A program made the translations under genes and the position numbers. From Sulfitobacter noctilucicola (lineage in GTDB: Bacteria > Pseudomonadota > Alphaproteobacteria > Rhodobacterales > Rhodobacteraceae), in the NCBI RefSeq assembly GCF_000622385.1, contig NZ_JASD01000002.1, positions 1 through 64,000 on the forward strand: 64,000 nucleotides of DNA, given 5' to 3'. Position 1 is the first letter of the stretch, and each line of letters starts with the position of its first letter. The notes under the pieces were generated by a model. That model did no database searches and was not told the DNA's origin. It was given only the letters and a program-made list of their open reading frames with translations. Positions 43,072 through 51,634 of this stretch are shown here, piece by piece.

Positions 43072-43929
43072 TTAGTTTCCTCCCTTGTCCCTGCTTGCAT
43101 GAAGCTCTTCGCGCAAGGCGCGAACCTCTTGCATCAGCGCCAGTACGTTCTTGTCGACGCTGTCTGTTTCATCCCGCACCAGCTTGCGCAGGTTTTCGAA
43201 TTCGGCTTCGGTGTCGTCCTCCACAGCGCCCTGCATGGTGTTGACCAACAGACCGATGAACAGGTTGAGGACAGAGAACGCGGTGACCACGATGAAGGGG
43301 ACAAAGAACGCCCAGGCTGACGGGTATTCGATCATCACAGGGCGCACGATCCCCATGGACCAGCTTTCCAGCGTCATGATCTGGAACAGTGAATAGAGCG
43401 AGCGGCCCAGAGTACCGAACCATTCATCAAAGGAATTGCCATACATCAGCGTGGCCATCACGCCAAAGACGTAGAACACGATCGAGATCATGACGATCAC
43501 CGCACCCATGCCGGGCAAAGCGTCCAGCAAGGCCTGCACAACGCTTCGCATTTGCGGGACAACCGACAACAGACGCATCGCGCGGATAACGCGCAAACCC
43601 CTGAGCGCGGAAAGCCCTTCCTGACTTGGCAGCAGGCCCAAGCCGACGACAGCCAGATCAAAAATGTTCCAGGCCGAGCGGAAGAATGACATCCGGTAGG
43701 CATAAAATTTGAGCAACAGCTCGCCCACGAAAATGGTCAGGACAGCATTGTCTAGAAACGACAGCAAGCCGCCAATGCGGTGCGTCATATAGTCCGACGT
43801 GGAGAGACCCAAAGCGATAGCGTTGAAAATGATGACGCCCATGATGGCGTTCTTGAACCAGGTGGCCTCGACCAGATCATACACTTTGCGCCTTTGAGCG
43901 CTCATTTTTGTTTTGTCTAGTTCTGCCAT
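43072..43929 (-). CDS. Bacterial voltage-gated sodium channel (NavBac type)
   Basis: A 285-residue six-helix channel. The voltage-sensor helix carries regularly spaced arginines (LRGLRVIRAMRLLSVVPQMR, near 115-135). The pore has the selectivity filter TLESWS, as in NavAb/NavMs-type homotetrameric sodium channels, followed by MGIVRPVM. A C-terminal acidic neck and coiled coil (KNVLALMQEVRALREEL) should tetramerise it. NavBac channels are common in marine bacteria. What is odd is the position: within the T6SS operon, between the ClpV gene and the TssB-TssC fusion, with a 6-base gap to the latter. Confidence 0.93.
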   Translation of the reverse strand: MAELDKTKMSAQRRKVYDLVEATWFKNAIMGVIIFNAIALGLSTSDYMTHRIGGLLSFLDNAVLTIFVGELLLKFYAYRMSFFRSAWNIFDLAVVGLGLLPSQEGLSALRGLRVIRAMRLLSVVPQMRSVVQALLDALPGMGAVIVMISIVFYVFGVMATLMYGNSFDEWFGTLGRSLYSLFQIMTLESWSMGIVRPVMIEYPSAWAFFVPFIVVTAFSVLNLFIGLLVNTMQGAVEDDTEAEFENLRKLVRDETDSVDKNVLALMQEVRALREELHASRDKGGN

Positions 43930-44041
43930 GTTCTTGGTCTCCGCATTTCCTTTGATCCGTCCGTTCGCTCAACCTTTGACAAGGGGCACCCTTGGGATTG
44001 GGGGCCGGATGACCCGCGTGTTGCCTGTGCGGGTCCCGGTA

Positions 44042-46750
44042 TCAGTCAAAGGCGTAGGTGAACGTGCTGTCCTCTACATCAATCGCTACTTTTTCGATCT
44101 TCTTGCCTTCCATCATCCGGCGCAGGAATTCGGCCGAAATGTCGGGCAGCATGGTGTTGGTTACAATCGCATCAATCATACGTCCGCCGCTTTCCAGTTC
44201 CTGACAGCGATCAACGATCAGATCGACCACGGCATCGGAATATTCGAACGGCACGTCATGGGTGCTTTCGACGCGTTTCTTGATCCGGCCCAGTTGCAGT
44301 TTTGTAATCTCTGCAATCATGTGCGGGCTGAGCGGATAATAGGGGATCGTCACCAGACGACCCAACAAGGCGGCGGGGAAGATTTTCAGCAATGGCTCGC
44401 GCAAGGCTTTTGCGATACCTTCGGGTTCGGGCAGCAGATCAGGGTCGCTGCACAAATCCATAATAAGATCGGACCCCGCGTTGGAGGTCAGCAGAATGAG
44501 CGTGTTCTTGAAGTCGATTGTGCGCCCTTCGCCGTCTTCCATGACGCCTTTGTCAAACACCTGAAAGAAAATCTCGTGCACATCGGGGTGCGCTTTTTCG
44601 ACCTCGTCCAGCAAGACAACGGAATAGGGTTTGCGCCGCACCGCTTCGGTCAGAACACCACCTTCGCCATAACCCACATAGCCCGGAGGCGCCCCTTTCA
44701 GGGAGCTGACGCTATGCGCTTCCTGATATTCGGACATGTTGATGGTGATCACGTTCTGCTCACCGCCATAAAGAACTTCGGCCAGCGCAAGGGCGGTTTC
44801 TGTTTTACCCACGCCAGACGTACCGGCGAGCATGAAGACACCGATGGGTTTGTTAGGATTATCAAGGCCCGCACGGCTGGTCTGAATACGCTTGGCGATC
44901 ATCGCCATCGCGTGATCCTGACCGATGACACGTTTGCCCAGATGTTCCTCAAGGCTAAGCACGGTCGCAAGTTCATCGGATACCATCCGGCCGACCGGAA
45001 TGCCCGTCCAGTCGCCAACCACGGACGCCACCGCCTGCTCATCGACAATCGGCAAGATCAGCGGGCTTTCGCCCTGCGCGTCATGCAGCTTGGCATTGGC
45101 TGCTTTCAGTTTTTCCATCACCTCTGCGCGGGCTGCATCGTCAAGTGCATCCTCGCCCCCTTCGGGTGCCAGTTCCGATCCTTCTTCAACCGGTGCGCCC
45201 CCTGCCCGAAGCTGCGCGCGCAGGTCTAGAATTTCGGCAACGATCTCTTTTTCGGCGTCCCAGCGGGCCTGCAGACCTTCCAGACGCTCGGTGACTTCTG
45301 CCTTTTCCGCTTCGACTTTCGCGCGGCGTTCATCAACATCGAACCCCGCGGTTTCGTCGCGCCCGATAATCTCAAGCTCGGTTTCCAAAGATTCAATCTT
45401 GCGCTGCGCATCATCTACTTGTGCAGGCACGGCATGCTGGCTCACAGCAACGCGGGCGCAGGCGGTGTCCAGAACGCTCACCGATTTGTCCGGCAATTGC
45501 CGGGCTGGAATATAGCGGGCCGACAGGGCAACTGCTGCCTCGATGCCCTCATCCAGCACCTGCACCTTGTGGTGCTTCTCAAGCATCGACGCGATGCCGC
45601 GCATCATCATGATCGCCTTGGGCACGCTCGGTTCATCCACCTGTACCACCTGAAAACGACGCGTCAGTGCGGGGTCTTTTTCGATGTATTTCTTGTACTC
45701 GGCCCAAGTCGTCGCACCGATTGTGCGCAGCGTGCCGCGCGCCAAAGCAGGTTTCAAAAGATTTGCTGCATCGCCCGTGCCTGCGGCACCACCGGCGCCG
45801 ACCAGCGTATGGGTTTCATCGACGAACATGATGATCGGCGTCGGGCTTGCCTGCACTTCATCAATGACGGAACGCAAACGGTTCTCGAACTCGCCTTTCA
45901 TCGACGCACCGGCCTGTAGCAGACCCACATCCAGCACCAGCAGACGCACATCGTGCAACGCAGGTGGCACATCGCCCCGTGCGATACGCAGGGCAAAGCC
46001 TTCCACAACGGCGGTCTTGCCCACACCCGCCTCACCCGTCAGGATCGGGTTATTCTGGCGGCGCCGCATCAGTACATCGACGATCTGGCGGATTTCCTCG
46101 TCACGACCCACGATCGGATCGATCTCTCCGTTACGCGCCTGTTCGGTTAAATCGGTGCAGAACTGCTCAAGCGCTTCGCCTTTGCCCATCTGGGCAGGCG
46201 ACATCGCACCTGACGCTTCGCCCGGTTCTGCGCCACCGCCCGTATGCGATCCGTCCTGCGCGCCCATTTGCTCTTCAGGTGATCCATCTGTCGCGTCGTT
46301 AAAGTTTTCGGCCAGATCATCGGGCTTTATGCTCGCCAGCTCGGGTGAAATCGACGCCAGAATGTTCTTGAGCGCGGGCGTCTTGAGCATACCCAGCAAC
46401 AGATGGCCCGTGCGCACATTGCTTGAACTGAACAGCAACGAGCCGTAAACCCAGCCGCGCTCCATCGCATCCATCAGATGATCCGACAAATCAGAGATAG
46501 CAGAGGCACCGCGCGGCAGCCCGTCCAGATTGCGCGTCATTTCGGTGGCGATCTTGCCTACATCCAGGTCATAGTGGTCAATGATCCGGTGAATGTCGCT
46601 GTCCTGCCCGTTCAGGATCTGGTGCAGCCAATGCACGACCTCGACGTAAGGGTTGCCGCGCATTTTACAGAAGACGGTGGCACCTTCGACGGCCTTGTAG
46701 CCAATACTGTTCAGTTTTCCAAACAGGGCGACTCTGCTGATCTCGGTCAT
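44042..46750 (-). CDS. tssH: T6SS sheath-disassembly ATPase TssH (ClpV)
   Basis: A 902-residue Clp/Hsp100 ATPase with two AAA+ modules: Walker A GEAGVGKT (about 220) and GTSGVGKT (about 625), with VDETH and LLDEVEKAHPD as Walker B regions, and a middle coiled coil. The N-domain starts ISRVALFGKLNSIGYKAVE. ClpV extracts TssC from contracted sheaths. An insertion rich in Gly/Ala/Glu lies near 170-195. Confidence 0.96.
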   Translation of the reverse strand: MTEISRVALFGKLNSIGYKAVEGATVFCKMRGNPYVEVVHWLHQILNGQDSDIHRIIDHYDLDVGKIATEMTRNLDGLPRGASAISDLSDHLMDAMERGWVYGSLLFSSSNVRTGHLLLGMLKTPALKNILASISPELASIKPDDLAENFNDATDGSPEEQMGAQDGSHTGGGAEPGEASGAMSPAQMGKGEALEQFCTDLTEQARNGEIDPIVGRDEEIRQIVDVLMRRRQNNPILTGEAGVGKTAVVEGFALRIARGDVPPALHDVRLLVLDVGLLQAGASMKGEFENRLRSVIDEVQASPTPIIMFVDETHTLVGAGGAAGTGDAANLLKPALARGTLRTIGATTWAEYKKYIEKDPALTRRFQVVQVDEPSVPKAIMMMRGIASMLEKHHKVQVLDEGIEAAVALSARYIPARQLPDKSVSVLDTACARVAVSQHAVPAQVDDAQRKIESLETELEIIGRDETAGFDVDERRAKVEAEKAEVTERLEGLQARWDAEKEIVAEILDLRAQLRAGGAPVEEGSELAPEGGEDALDDAARAEVMEKLKAANAKLHDAQGESPLILPIVDEQAVASVVGDWTGIPVGRMVSDELATVLSLEEHLGKRVIGQDHAMAMIAKRIQTSRAGLDNPNKPIGVFMLAGTSGVGKTETALALAEVLYGGEQNVITINMSEYQEAHSVSSLKGAPPGYVGYGEGGVLTEAVRRKPYSVVLLDEVEKAHPDVHEIFFQVFDKGVMEDGEGRTIDFKNTLILLTSNAGSDLIMDLCSDPDLLPEPEGIAKALREPLLKIFPAALLGRLVTIPYYPLSPHMIAEITKLQLGRIKKRVESTHDVPFEYSDAVVDLIVDRCQELESGGRMIDAIVTNTMLPDISAEFLRRMMEGKKIEKVAIDVEDSTFTYAFD

Positions 46751-46772
46751 AATGGTGTTCCCTTCTTCAAAT

Positions 46773-47813
46773 TCATGCGGGCGTGCTCAAATTGTTGCTC
46801 GGTGCGAGGAAAAGATCCCCCGCATCCGGGCGCGGTGTGTCATCGGTGCGTTTCTTTTCAACCCAAGAAGTCTGTCCCAGTCGCGTGCTGCCGCCCAGAA
46901 CGGCGCGCGGCACCTCGTCCCCCTTGAGGATCAGCTGTACGTCCCAGTCCAGACTGTCACCGACATAGCTGCGCACCACAGCCTCCAGTCGGGCGAAACT
47001 TTCGCCGCCAGGCAAGAAACGTTCGTAAGCATCGCGCGTCAAAGGGCCGACGCGCAGACGGAATTTCATGGAGCGGCTCCAGACCTTGACGCCGACGCTG
47101 GTCGTCTGGCCCAATCCGGTCATACCGCCAAGTTCCCAACAGTCGTCAGGCTCCAGCTGCAACCAACAGCCGACAAATTGCTCAAGCTCGACCTGCACGC
47201 CGAAGAATGAAGATATAAACGCGATCAATCCGTCCGGATGTTTGGAGCCTTGCGATAAATGTGCCGCGAAATGGCGCCGCGACAAATCGGGCAGGGCATC
47301 ACGGCTTTGCAATCCCTCGTCACGGTAACCGGCCAGCGCCGCCACACGTTTTTGGAACGGATCGTCCTCGCGATCGAAACTTGCTGCTGGCTGGCCACTG
47401 CGCCACGCACGGTAGAACAGGCTCATCATGCGGTGGGTCAGCATGTTGGCAAAGGCAACAAACGTGTGGTCGCGGTGGTTGCGCTGGCGGTTGCGGGCAA
47501 ATTCGGTCAGATGCAGGGGCAAGGGTCCTTGCGGCCCGAACAATCCGAAAAACCGGTTGGTCAATTTGCCCGGCGCGCCGTCAGTGCCCGGCTTGAAGCC
47601 GCTGATGGTGGAGGGTGGAAACGCAAGCTCTGCCTCTTGGCCCAGACGCACACGGTCTTCACGGGGGCGGCGGCTGTCACCCAGTCGGGGCGCATCGGGA
47701 TAGGCCGCATCAATGACACGCATCGCCTGAAAAATGTGATGTTTTTCAGGTTCTTCCATCAATTTTGCGAGATGGCTTAAAGTATCTGGCCCAGCCCGTT
47801 TTTCGGTCGCCAT
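46773..47813 (-). CDS. tssG: T6SS baseplate protein TssG
   Basis: A 346-residue protein with typical TssG segments (FQAMRVIDAAYPDAPRLGD, FGLFGPQGPLPLHLTE). Two copies with TssF and TssE form the baseplate wedge. Its start lies 37 bases inside the end of tssF, showing translational coupling. The 22-base gap to clpV keeps the operon tight. Confidence 0.95.
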   Translation of the reverse strand: MATEKRAGPDTLSHLAKLMEEPEKHHIFQAMRVIDAAYPDAPRLGDSRRPREDRVRLGQEAELAFPPSTISGFKPGTDGAPGKLTNRFFGLFGPQGPLPLHLTEFARNRQRNHRDHTFVAFANMLTHRMMSLFYRAWRSGQPAASFDREDDPFQKRVAALAGYRDEGLQSRDALPDLSRRHFAAHLSQGSKHPDGLIAFISSFFGVQVELEQFVGCWLQLEPDDCWELGGMTGLGQTTSVGVKVWSRSMKFRLRVGPLTRDAYERFLPGGESFARLEAVVRSYVGDSLDWDVQLILKGDEVPRAVLGGSTRLGQTSWVEKKRTDDTPRPDAGDLFLAPSNNLSTPA

Positions 47814-49654
47814 CTGGCGATTTCTCCCCGTCGTTCTGTCTTAAGAACGGTTTCAGTAAAACTATTGATGGTGGCATATTTGCGGAAAAACCGCTCCATC
47901 ACGGCACCCAGCACATAGACGCTGGTGCCTTCAAAAAAACTTTCGTCAAATTCTATGGTGATCTCGAGCCCGCGTATCGCGGTCGACATCACTTCATCGC
48001 TCATCCGGCGCACAATCGGCCGGCTAGAGACGTTCGTGATCCCTTCAAGCTGCTTTTCCGTCACGCGGTTGCCTAGCGGCGCGTAAATACCGATCAATTC
48101 ACGAAGCGCTTCTGCGGAGCTGCCGTCCTCTGAATCCGCAATCGACAGATAGTTCAGCGACAGATGGCTGATCAAACGCCATGCTGTGTCGCCTTGCGCC
48201 AGCGTGGGATGCGGGCGTGTCGGCGATATGGGTGTGCGCACCGTCTTGACCGGACCGCCATCGGGCAGATGAAAGACATTATCGTCACCCACCGACAAAA
48301 GCATCGGCAGATCGCGGTTGGTGCATAGCGCTGTGACAGCCAATTGGTCGAGTTTTGAGGAATAGGGCGCTTGCGTCCGGTCGACCATTTGCAGGTACAC
48401 TTCCGACCCCAGATAAGAGGTGCGAACCCCGCGCAGCCGTTCCTTTTCACTCCGCTGGCGCATCTTGCGGCTTTGCGTGAAGTAGGCGGTATGCACATCA
48501 CCGGCAGCGGTGAAATCGGTCGCGGAGTAGAACGGGCGAAAGCTCACATCCTCGCTTCCGTCGCCGCTGATCCCTGTGACGCTTTCGATGCTGTAAATCT
48601 CAAAATCCAGACCTGCGGTCCGGTTTGGCACCACGTGCTGTTCGATATCGCGCCCGTTAACGTGGACACGGTCACAGCGCTTGCGGAAAAGGTTAACAGC
48701 GGGCACCACATTCAATCCGAAGGCTGCTGGTGTCACGGCAGGGGCCAGATCGCGATTGCCATCGTCGAGCAGGATATAGATGTCCACCTCGTCGCCCACT
48801 GCTTTTTTCAGTGCGGGCTGAAGGCCGGACATGTTCACAAACAAAAACCGTTCGGGCATTGCAAAGTATTCCTGCAACAACCGGTAGCCGTCAAACGAAC
48901 GGCGTGGTGTGGGCAGCAATGCTTCTTCAGCACTTAGCCCGACCTGATTCATTGCCCCGTCGGGAAGCTCAAGGGTCCAATCTGCCCGCCGGTCGGCGGA
49001 CCGACCTGCAAGGCCGACGGTTTGTGTTGAAATCAGTTCATGCAATTGCCAGCTGCGGCCTGACTGACGCTCAAGATAAAGTGTCAGATTGTCCATGCTC
49101 AGCTCGGAAATCGGATCACCGTCCACACGCTTGAGCCGCAACCTGATGCCTGCGCGTGCAGAGGTATTGCTGCCCACACCCGCTGCAATCAAACCGCCGC
49201 GGCTCTCGATATACTCCGCTTCCGAAATCTCGATCGGCCACATGGTAATTTCATGGGCCGTGCGGAATTCACATGCGGTCTGTTCCCCGTCGAGCAGCCT
49301 GCTGCGGATCGTGCTGTGGCGGGGGATGACATACCCTGTCTTGAGGCCCGCGTTCGCCAGATCCGGCATCAACTGAGCGATCATCATCGACGGCGTGGGC
49401 GACAGATAGTGCGGATAGATAATCTCAAGCAGATGCGATGTGAAAACCGGAAACTGCATTTCCAGTTCAAGCTGAACGCGTGCAGAAAGAAAGGCGACCC
49501 CCTCAAGCAACCGCTCCACATAAGGATCAAGGACTTCAACGCCCTCCATCCCCAGCCGCGATGCGATTTTCGGATAGGCATCGGCAAATTCGGCACCCAT
49601 GTCCCGCATGTAGGCCAATTCGTTTTCGTAATGCTTGAGAAGACGGGTATCCAT
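47777..49654 (-). CDS. tssF: T6SS baseplate protein TssF
   Basis: A 625-residue protein from ATG 49654 (DTRLLKHYENELAYMRDMG), the conserved TssF/ImpG beginning. The 31 in-frame codons upstream overlap tssE and are not conserved. It is the main baseplate wedge component. The gap to tssE is five bases. Confidence 0.95.
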   Translation of the reverse strand: MDTRLLKHYENELAYMRDMGAEFADAYPKIASRLGMEGVEVLDPYVERLLEGVAFLSARVQLELEMQFPVFTSHLLEIIYPHYLSPTPSMMIAQLMPDLANAGLKTGYVIPRHSTIRSRLLDGEQTACEFRTAHEITMWPIEISEAEYIESRGGLIAAGVGSNTSARAGIRLRLKRVDGDPISELSMDNLTLYLERQSGRSWQLHELISTQTVGLAGRSADRRADWTLELPDGAMNQVGLSAEEALLPTPRRSFDGYRLLQEYFAMPERFLFVNMSGLQPALKKAVGDEVDIYILLDDGNRDLAPAVTPAAFGLNVVPAVNLFRKRCDRVHVNGRDIEQHVVPNRTAGLDFEIYSIESVTGISGDGSEDVSFRPFYSATDFTAAGDVHTAYFTQSRKMRQRSEKERLRGVRTSYLGSEVYLQMVDRTQAPYSSKLDQLAVTALCTNRDLPMLLSVGDDNVFHLPDGGPVKTVRTPISPTRPHPTLAQGDTAWRLISHLSLNYLSIADSEDGSSAEALRELIGIYAPLGNRVTEKQLEGITNVSSRPIVRRMSDEVMSTAIRGLEITIEFDESFFEGTSVYVLGAVMERFFRKYATINSFTETVLKTERRGEIARWRPKNGLGQIL

Positions 49655-49659
49655 CGCCG

Positions 49660-50157
49660 CTATCCCACCCGGTCCAGCGTTACTTCGCCCGTCGTCACAT
49701 CCACCTTGCTGCGCAGATAAAGCTCGAGCGGAACCGGCTGTGCCCACATGTCGGCGTGAATATCAAACGCAATCTGCATCTCGCCGTGCTTGTCTTCGCT
49801 GCGCAATTCCACCGCCGTTGACCCGGAAATAATGCGCGGCTCATGGATGGAAATCGCTTTCTGGATCGACTTTCGTATCAGTTCGGCCCGCACGGATGTA
49901 GAGTATTCGCCAGCCACCTCGCGCACGCCGTAGTTCAGTACAGATTTTACGACGTTGGGATATAGCTTTGGATCCAGAAGACCTTCGATGCTGTTTGTGT
50001 TCAGCAACCACGCCAGATCCCGTTTGATAATATCGCGCAGGCGCGAAAGATCGATCGCACGATTGCTGCGGGCTTCGACTTTGTCATTGGGCGCGTCATC
50101 GGTCAGCCTGTCCAGCAGCGACGGCTGCAACCGTTCTGCCAGCATATTGTCAGACAT
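49660..50157 (-). CDS. tssE: T6SS baseplate protein TssE (gp25-like)
   Basis: A 165-residue protein with the gp25/lysozyme-like fold and the conserved SLLDRLTDD start and DLAWLLNT segment. The gp25 EPR motif appears as HEPRI near residue 127. TssE starts sheath polymerisation on the baseplate. It overlaps tagJ by eight bases. Confidence 0.95.
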   Translation of the reverse strand: MSDNMLAERLQPSLLDRLTDDAPNDKVEARSNRAIDLSRLRDIIKRDLAWLLNTNSIEGLLDPKLYPNVVKSVLNYGVREVAGEYSTSVRAELIRKSIQKAISIHEPRIISGSTAVELRSEDKHGEMQIAFDIHADMWAQPVPLELYLRSKVDVTTGEVTLDRVG

Positions 50158-50965
50158 CTTGAGCGGCCTCGGAGCTTTCGGAGTTCAGCACAAGTTCGCG
50201 AATATCGAGCAAGGCAATATCATCACTGTCGGTCGCAAAAAGGCGTTGGCCGATGCCGGTAAATGTATCGCTGCCTGCATCCTGCCAATCTGTGCTGCGA
50301 CCCAGTTTTGCGCTGTCGTCGCCCTTATCAGGCGTTCCGGCATAGCGCGTCGGGATCAGCGCAACGATTTCTCCACCGTTGCTGAGCGTCAGGTTCGCCG
50401 CTGTCCAGACTGCATCACGCAGGTCGGCGGGCGGTTCAATTTCAAGCTTGGAAATCTGTGAAAACGGAAGCCAGAAATAGCGCCCGTTTACAATAACTTC
50501 CAGTACAGGACCCAGACGCATGTCCGCATCCGCAATCCATTCAAACGGCGTGCCGTTGATCGTGCCCGAAGTTGTCGGGGCGTCCTCAAACGCTTTACCA
50601 CGCAGTTCGGCAGCTTTTTCAGGCTCCCCGCTGGCTAGCAATTTCTGTGCTTCGATAAGGAGGGCAAGCCACGGCTCCGGCTCGCCGAAAATCATCGGGT
50701 CTTTCTCACCCTTGAAAACTTTCTCGCGGTAGACCTCACAGATGATCCCCTCGCGGTAGGTCTGGGCCATCATGAGCGCCGAGGGATCCATCTCGGCGCT
50801 GAGCTTGAGCTGCGTAATCGCACGCTTCCAATCACCCAAAACGCACAGAAGCTGGAACAGAAATATGCGCAGGGGTGCGGACGCAGGATCAGCGCGCACT
50901 TTATCCTGCAACGCGGCAAGGGTTGCAGTCAGATCGCCGGATTTAAGATGTTCTTCGGGCGTCAT
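50150..50965 (-). CDS. tagJ: T6SS accessory protein TagJ (ImpE)
   Basis: A 271-residue protein from ATG 50965: an N-terminal TPR-like part (DLTATLAALQDKVRADPASAPLRIF) and the ImpE/SciE C-terminal domain (VLEVIVNGRYFWLPFSQI). TagJ binds TssB and can affect ClpV recycling. The longer frame upstream runs across the hcp-tagJ spacer and hairpin and is rejected. Its end overlaps tssE. Confidence 0.93.
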   Translation of the reverse strand: MTPEEHLKSGDLTATLAALQDKVRADPASAPLRIFLFQLLCVLGDWKRAITQLKLSAEMDPSALMMAQTYREGIICEVYREKVFKGEKDPMIFGEPEPWLALLIEAQKLLASGEPEKAAELRGKAFEDAPTTSGTINGTPFEWIADADMRLGPVLEVIVNGRYFWLPFSQISKLEIEPPADLRDAVWTAANLTLSNGGEIVALIPTRYAGTPDKGDDSAKLGRSTDWQDAGSDTFTGIGQRLFATDSDDIALLDIRELVLNSESSEAAQDV

Positions 50966-51023
50966 AGGACAGCCTCCGCTCGGGTCAGGATGCGAGGAGA
51001 ATAAGAAGTGGCGGGTATGGGTG

Positions 51024-51047
51024 ACGCACGCGGTTGCCCGCGTGCGT
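51024..51047 (-). terminator. Strong stem-loop between hcp and tagJ
   Basis: Two perfect 10-base arms (ACGCACGCGG and CCGCGTGCGT) enclose four bases. In the transcript the loop is GCAA, a stable GNRA-type tetraloop. It lies 7 bases after the hcp stop. No U tract follows, so it is more likely a 3' stabiliser or partial attenuator that lets hcp mRNA exceed downstream genes than a full terminator. Confidence 0.55.
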
Positions 51048-51054
51048 ACCAAGA

Positions 51055-51567
51055 TTAACCGCTGAAGGTTTCCGACACACCAGTGCGCAGATTCCAGAGG
51101 AAATCGTTCTCTTTTGCCAGAGCACCTGTGGCCTGGTTTGTGCTGTGGTACTCGTGCTCTACGCCAACGTAGGCGATTGCCCATGTCTCTTCAGGAATAC
51201 CGTCCGCACTGGCGGAGATGCTGTATTTGTCGATGATCGCGTTCTTGAACGTCCACTTCGAGAATGCCTTGAGACCTTCGGCAGAGACGTCACCGGAGCG
51301 GCACCATTCCATCTTGATCTCGGGACGTACCGTGCCGTTGGCAACCGACAGCGCGAGCTTGTTCGATGCTTTGCCGATCTGGGTTGTCACTTCGATTTTC
51401 TGGAAGTTTGTGTTCGCGTGGGAACGCTGGTTTGAACCAAGGTCCGTCATGTCGACGGCACGCTCGAGCTCGAACGTGGCGGATTCGATTACAATCCACT
51501 CCTTGTGGTTTGTTTCAGTTGCATCTCCTGGAATGTCGGAGATTTGAATGAACATGTTAGCAGCCAT
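51055..51567 (-). CDS. hcp: T6SS tube protein Hcp (TssD)
   Basis: A 170-residue protein of the Hcp family (MFIQISDIPGDATETNHKEW). Hexameric rings stack as the inner tube and are secreted in quantity. No effector extension. Set apart by 67 bases from tssC upstream and followed by a strong hairpin, consistent with the need for high expression. Confidence 0.96.
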   Translation of the reverse strand: MAANMFIQISDIPGDATETNHKEWIVIESATFELERAVDMTDLGSNQRSHANTNFQKIEVTTQIGKASNKLALSVANGTVRPEIKMEWCRSGDVSAEGLKAFSKWTFKNAIIDKYSISASADGIPEETWAIAYVGVEHEYHSTNQATGALAKENDFLWNLRTGVSETFSG

Positions 51568-51634
51568 TGTGCTATTCCTTTCAATAAGTTTGTTTCGTTA
51601 AGTCGTCAGGCCTACCCCAAAATAATACGTGGGA

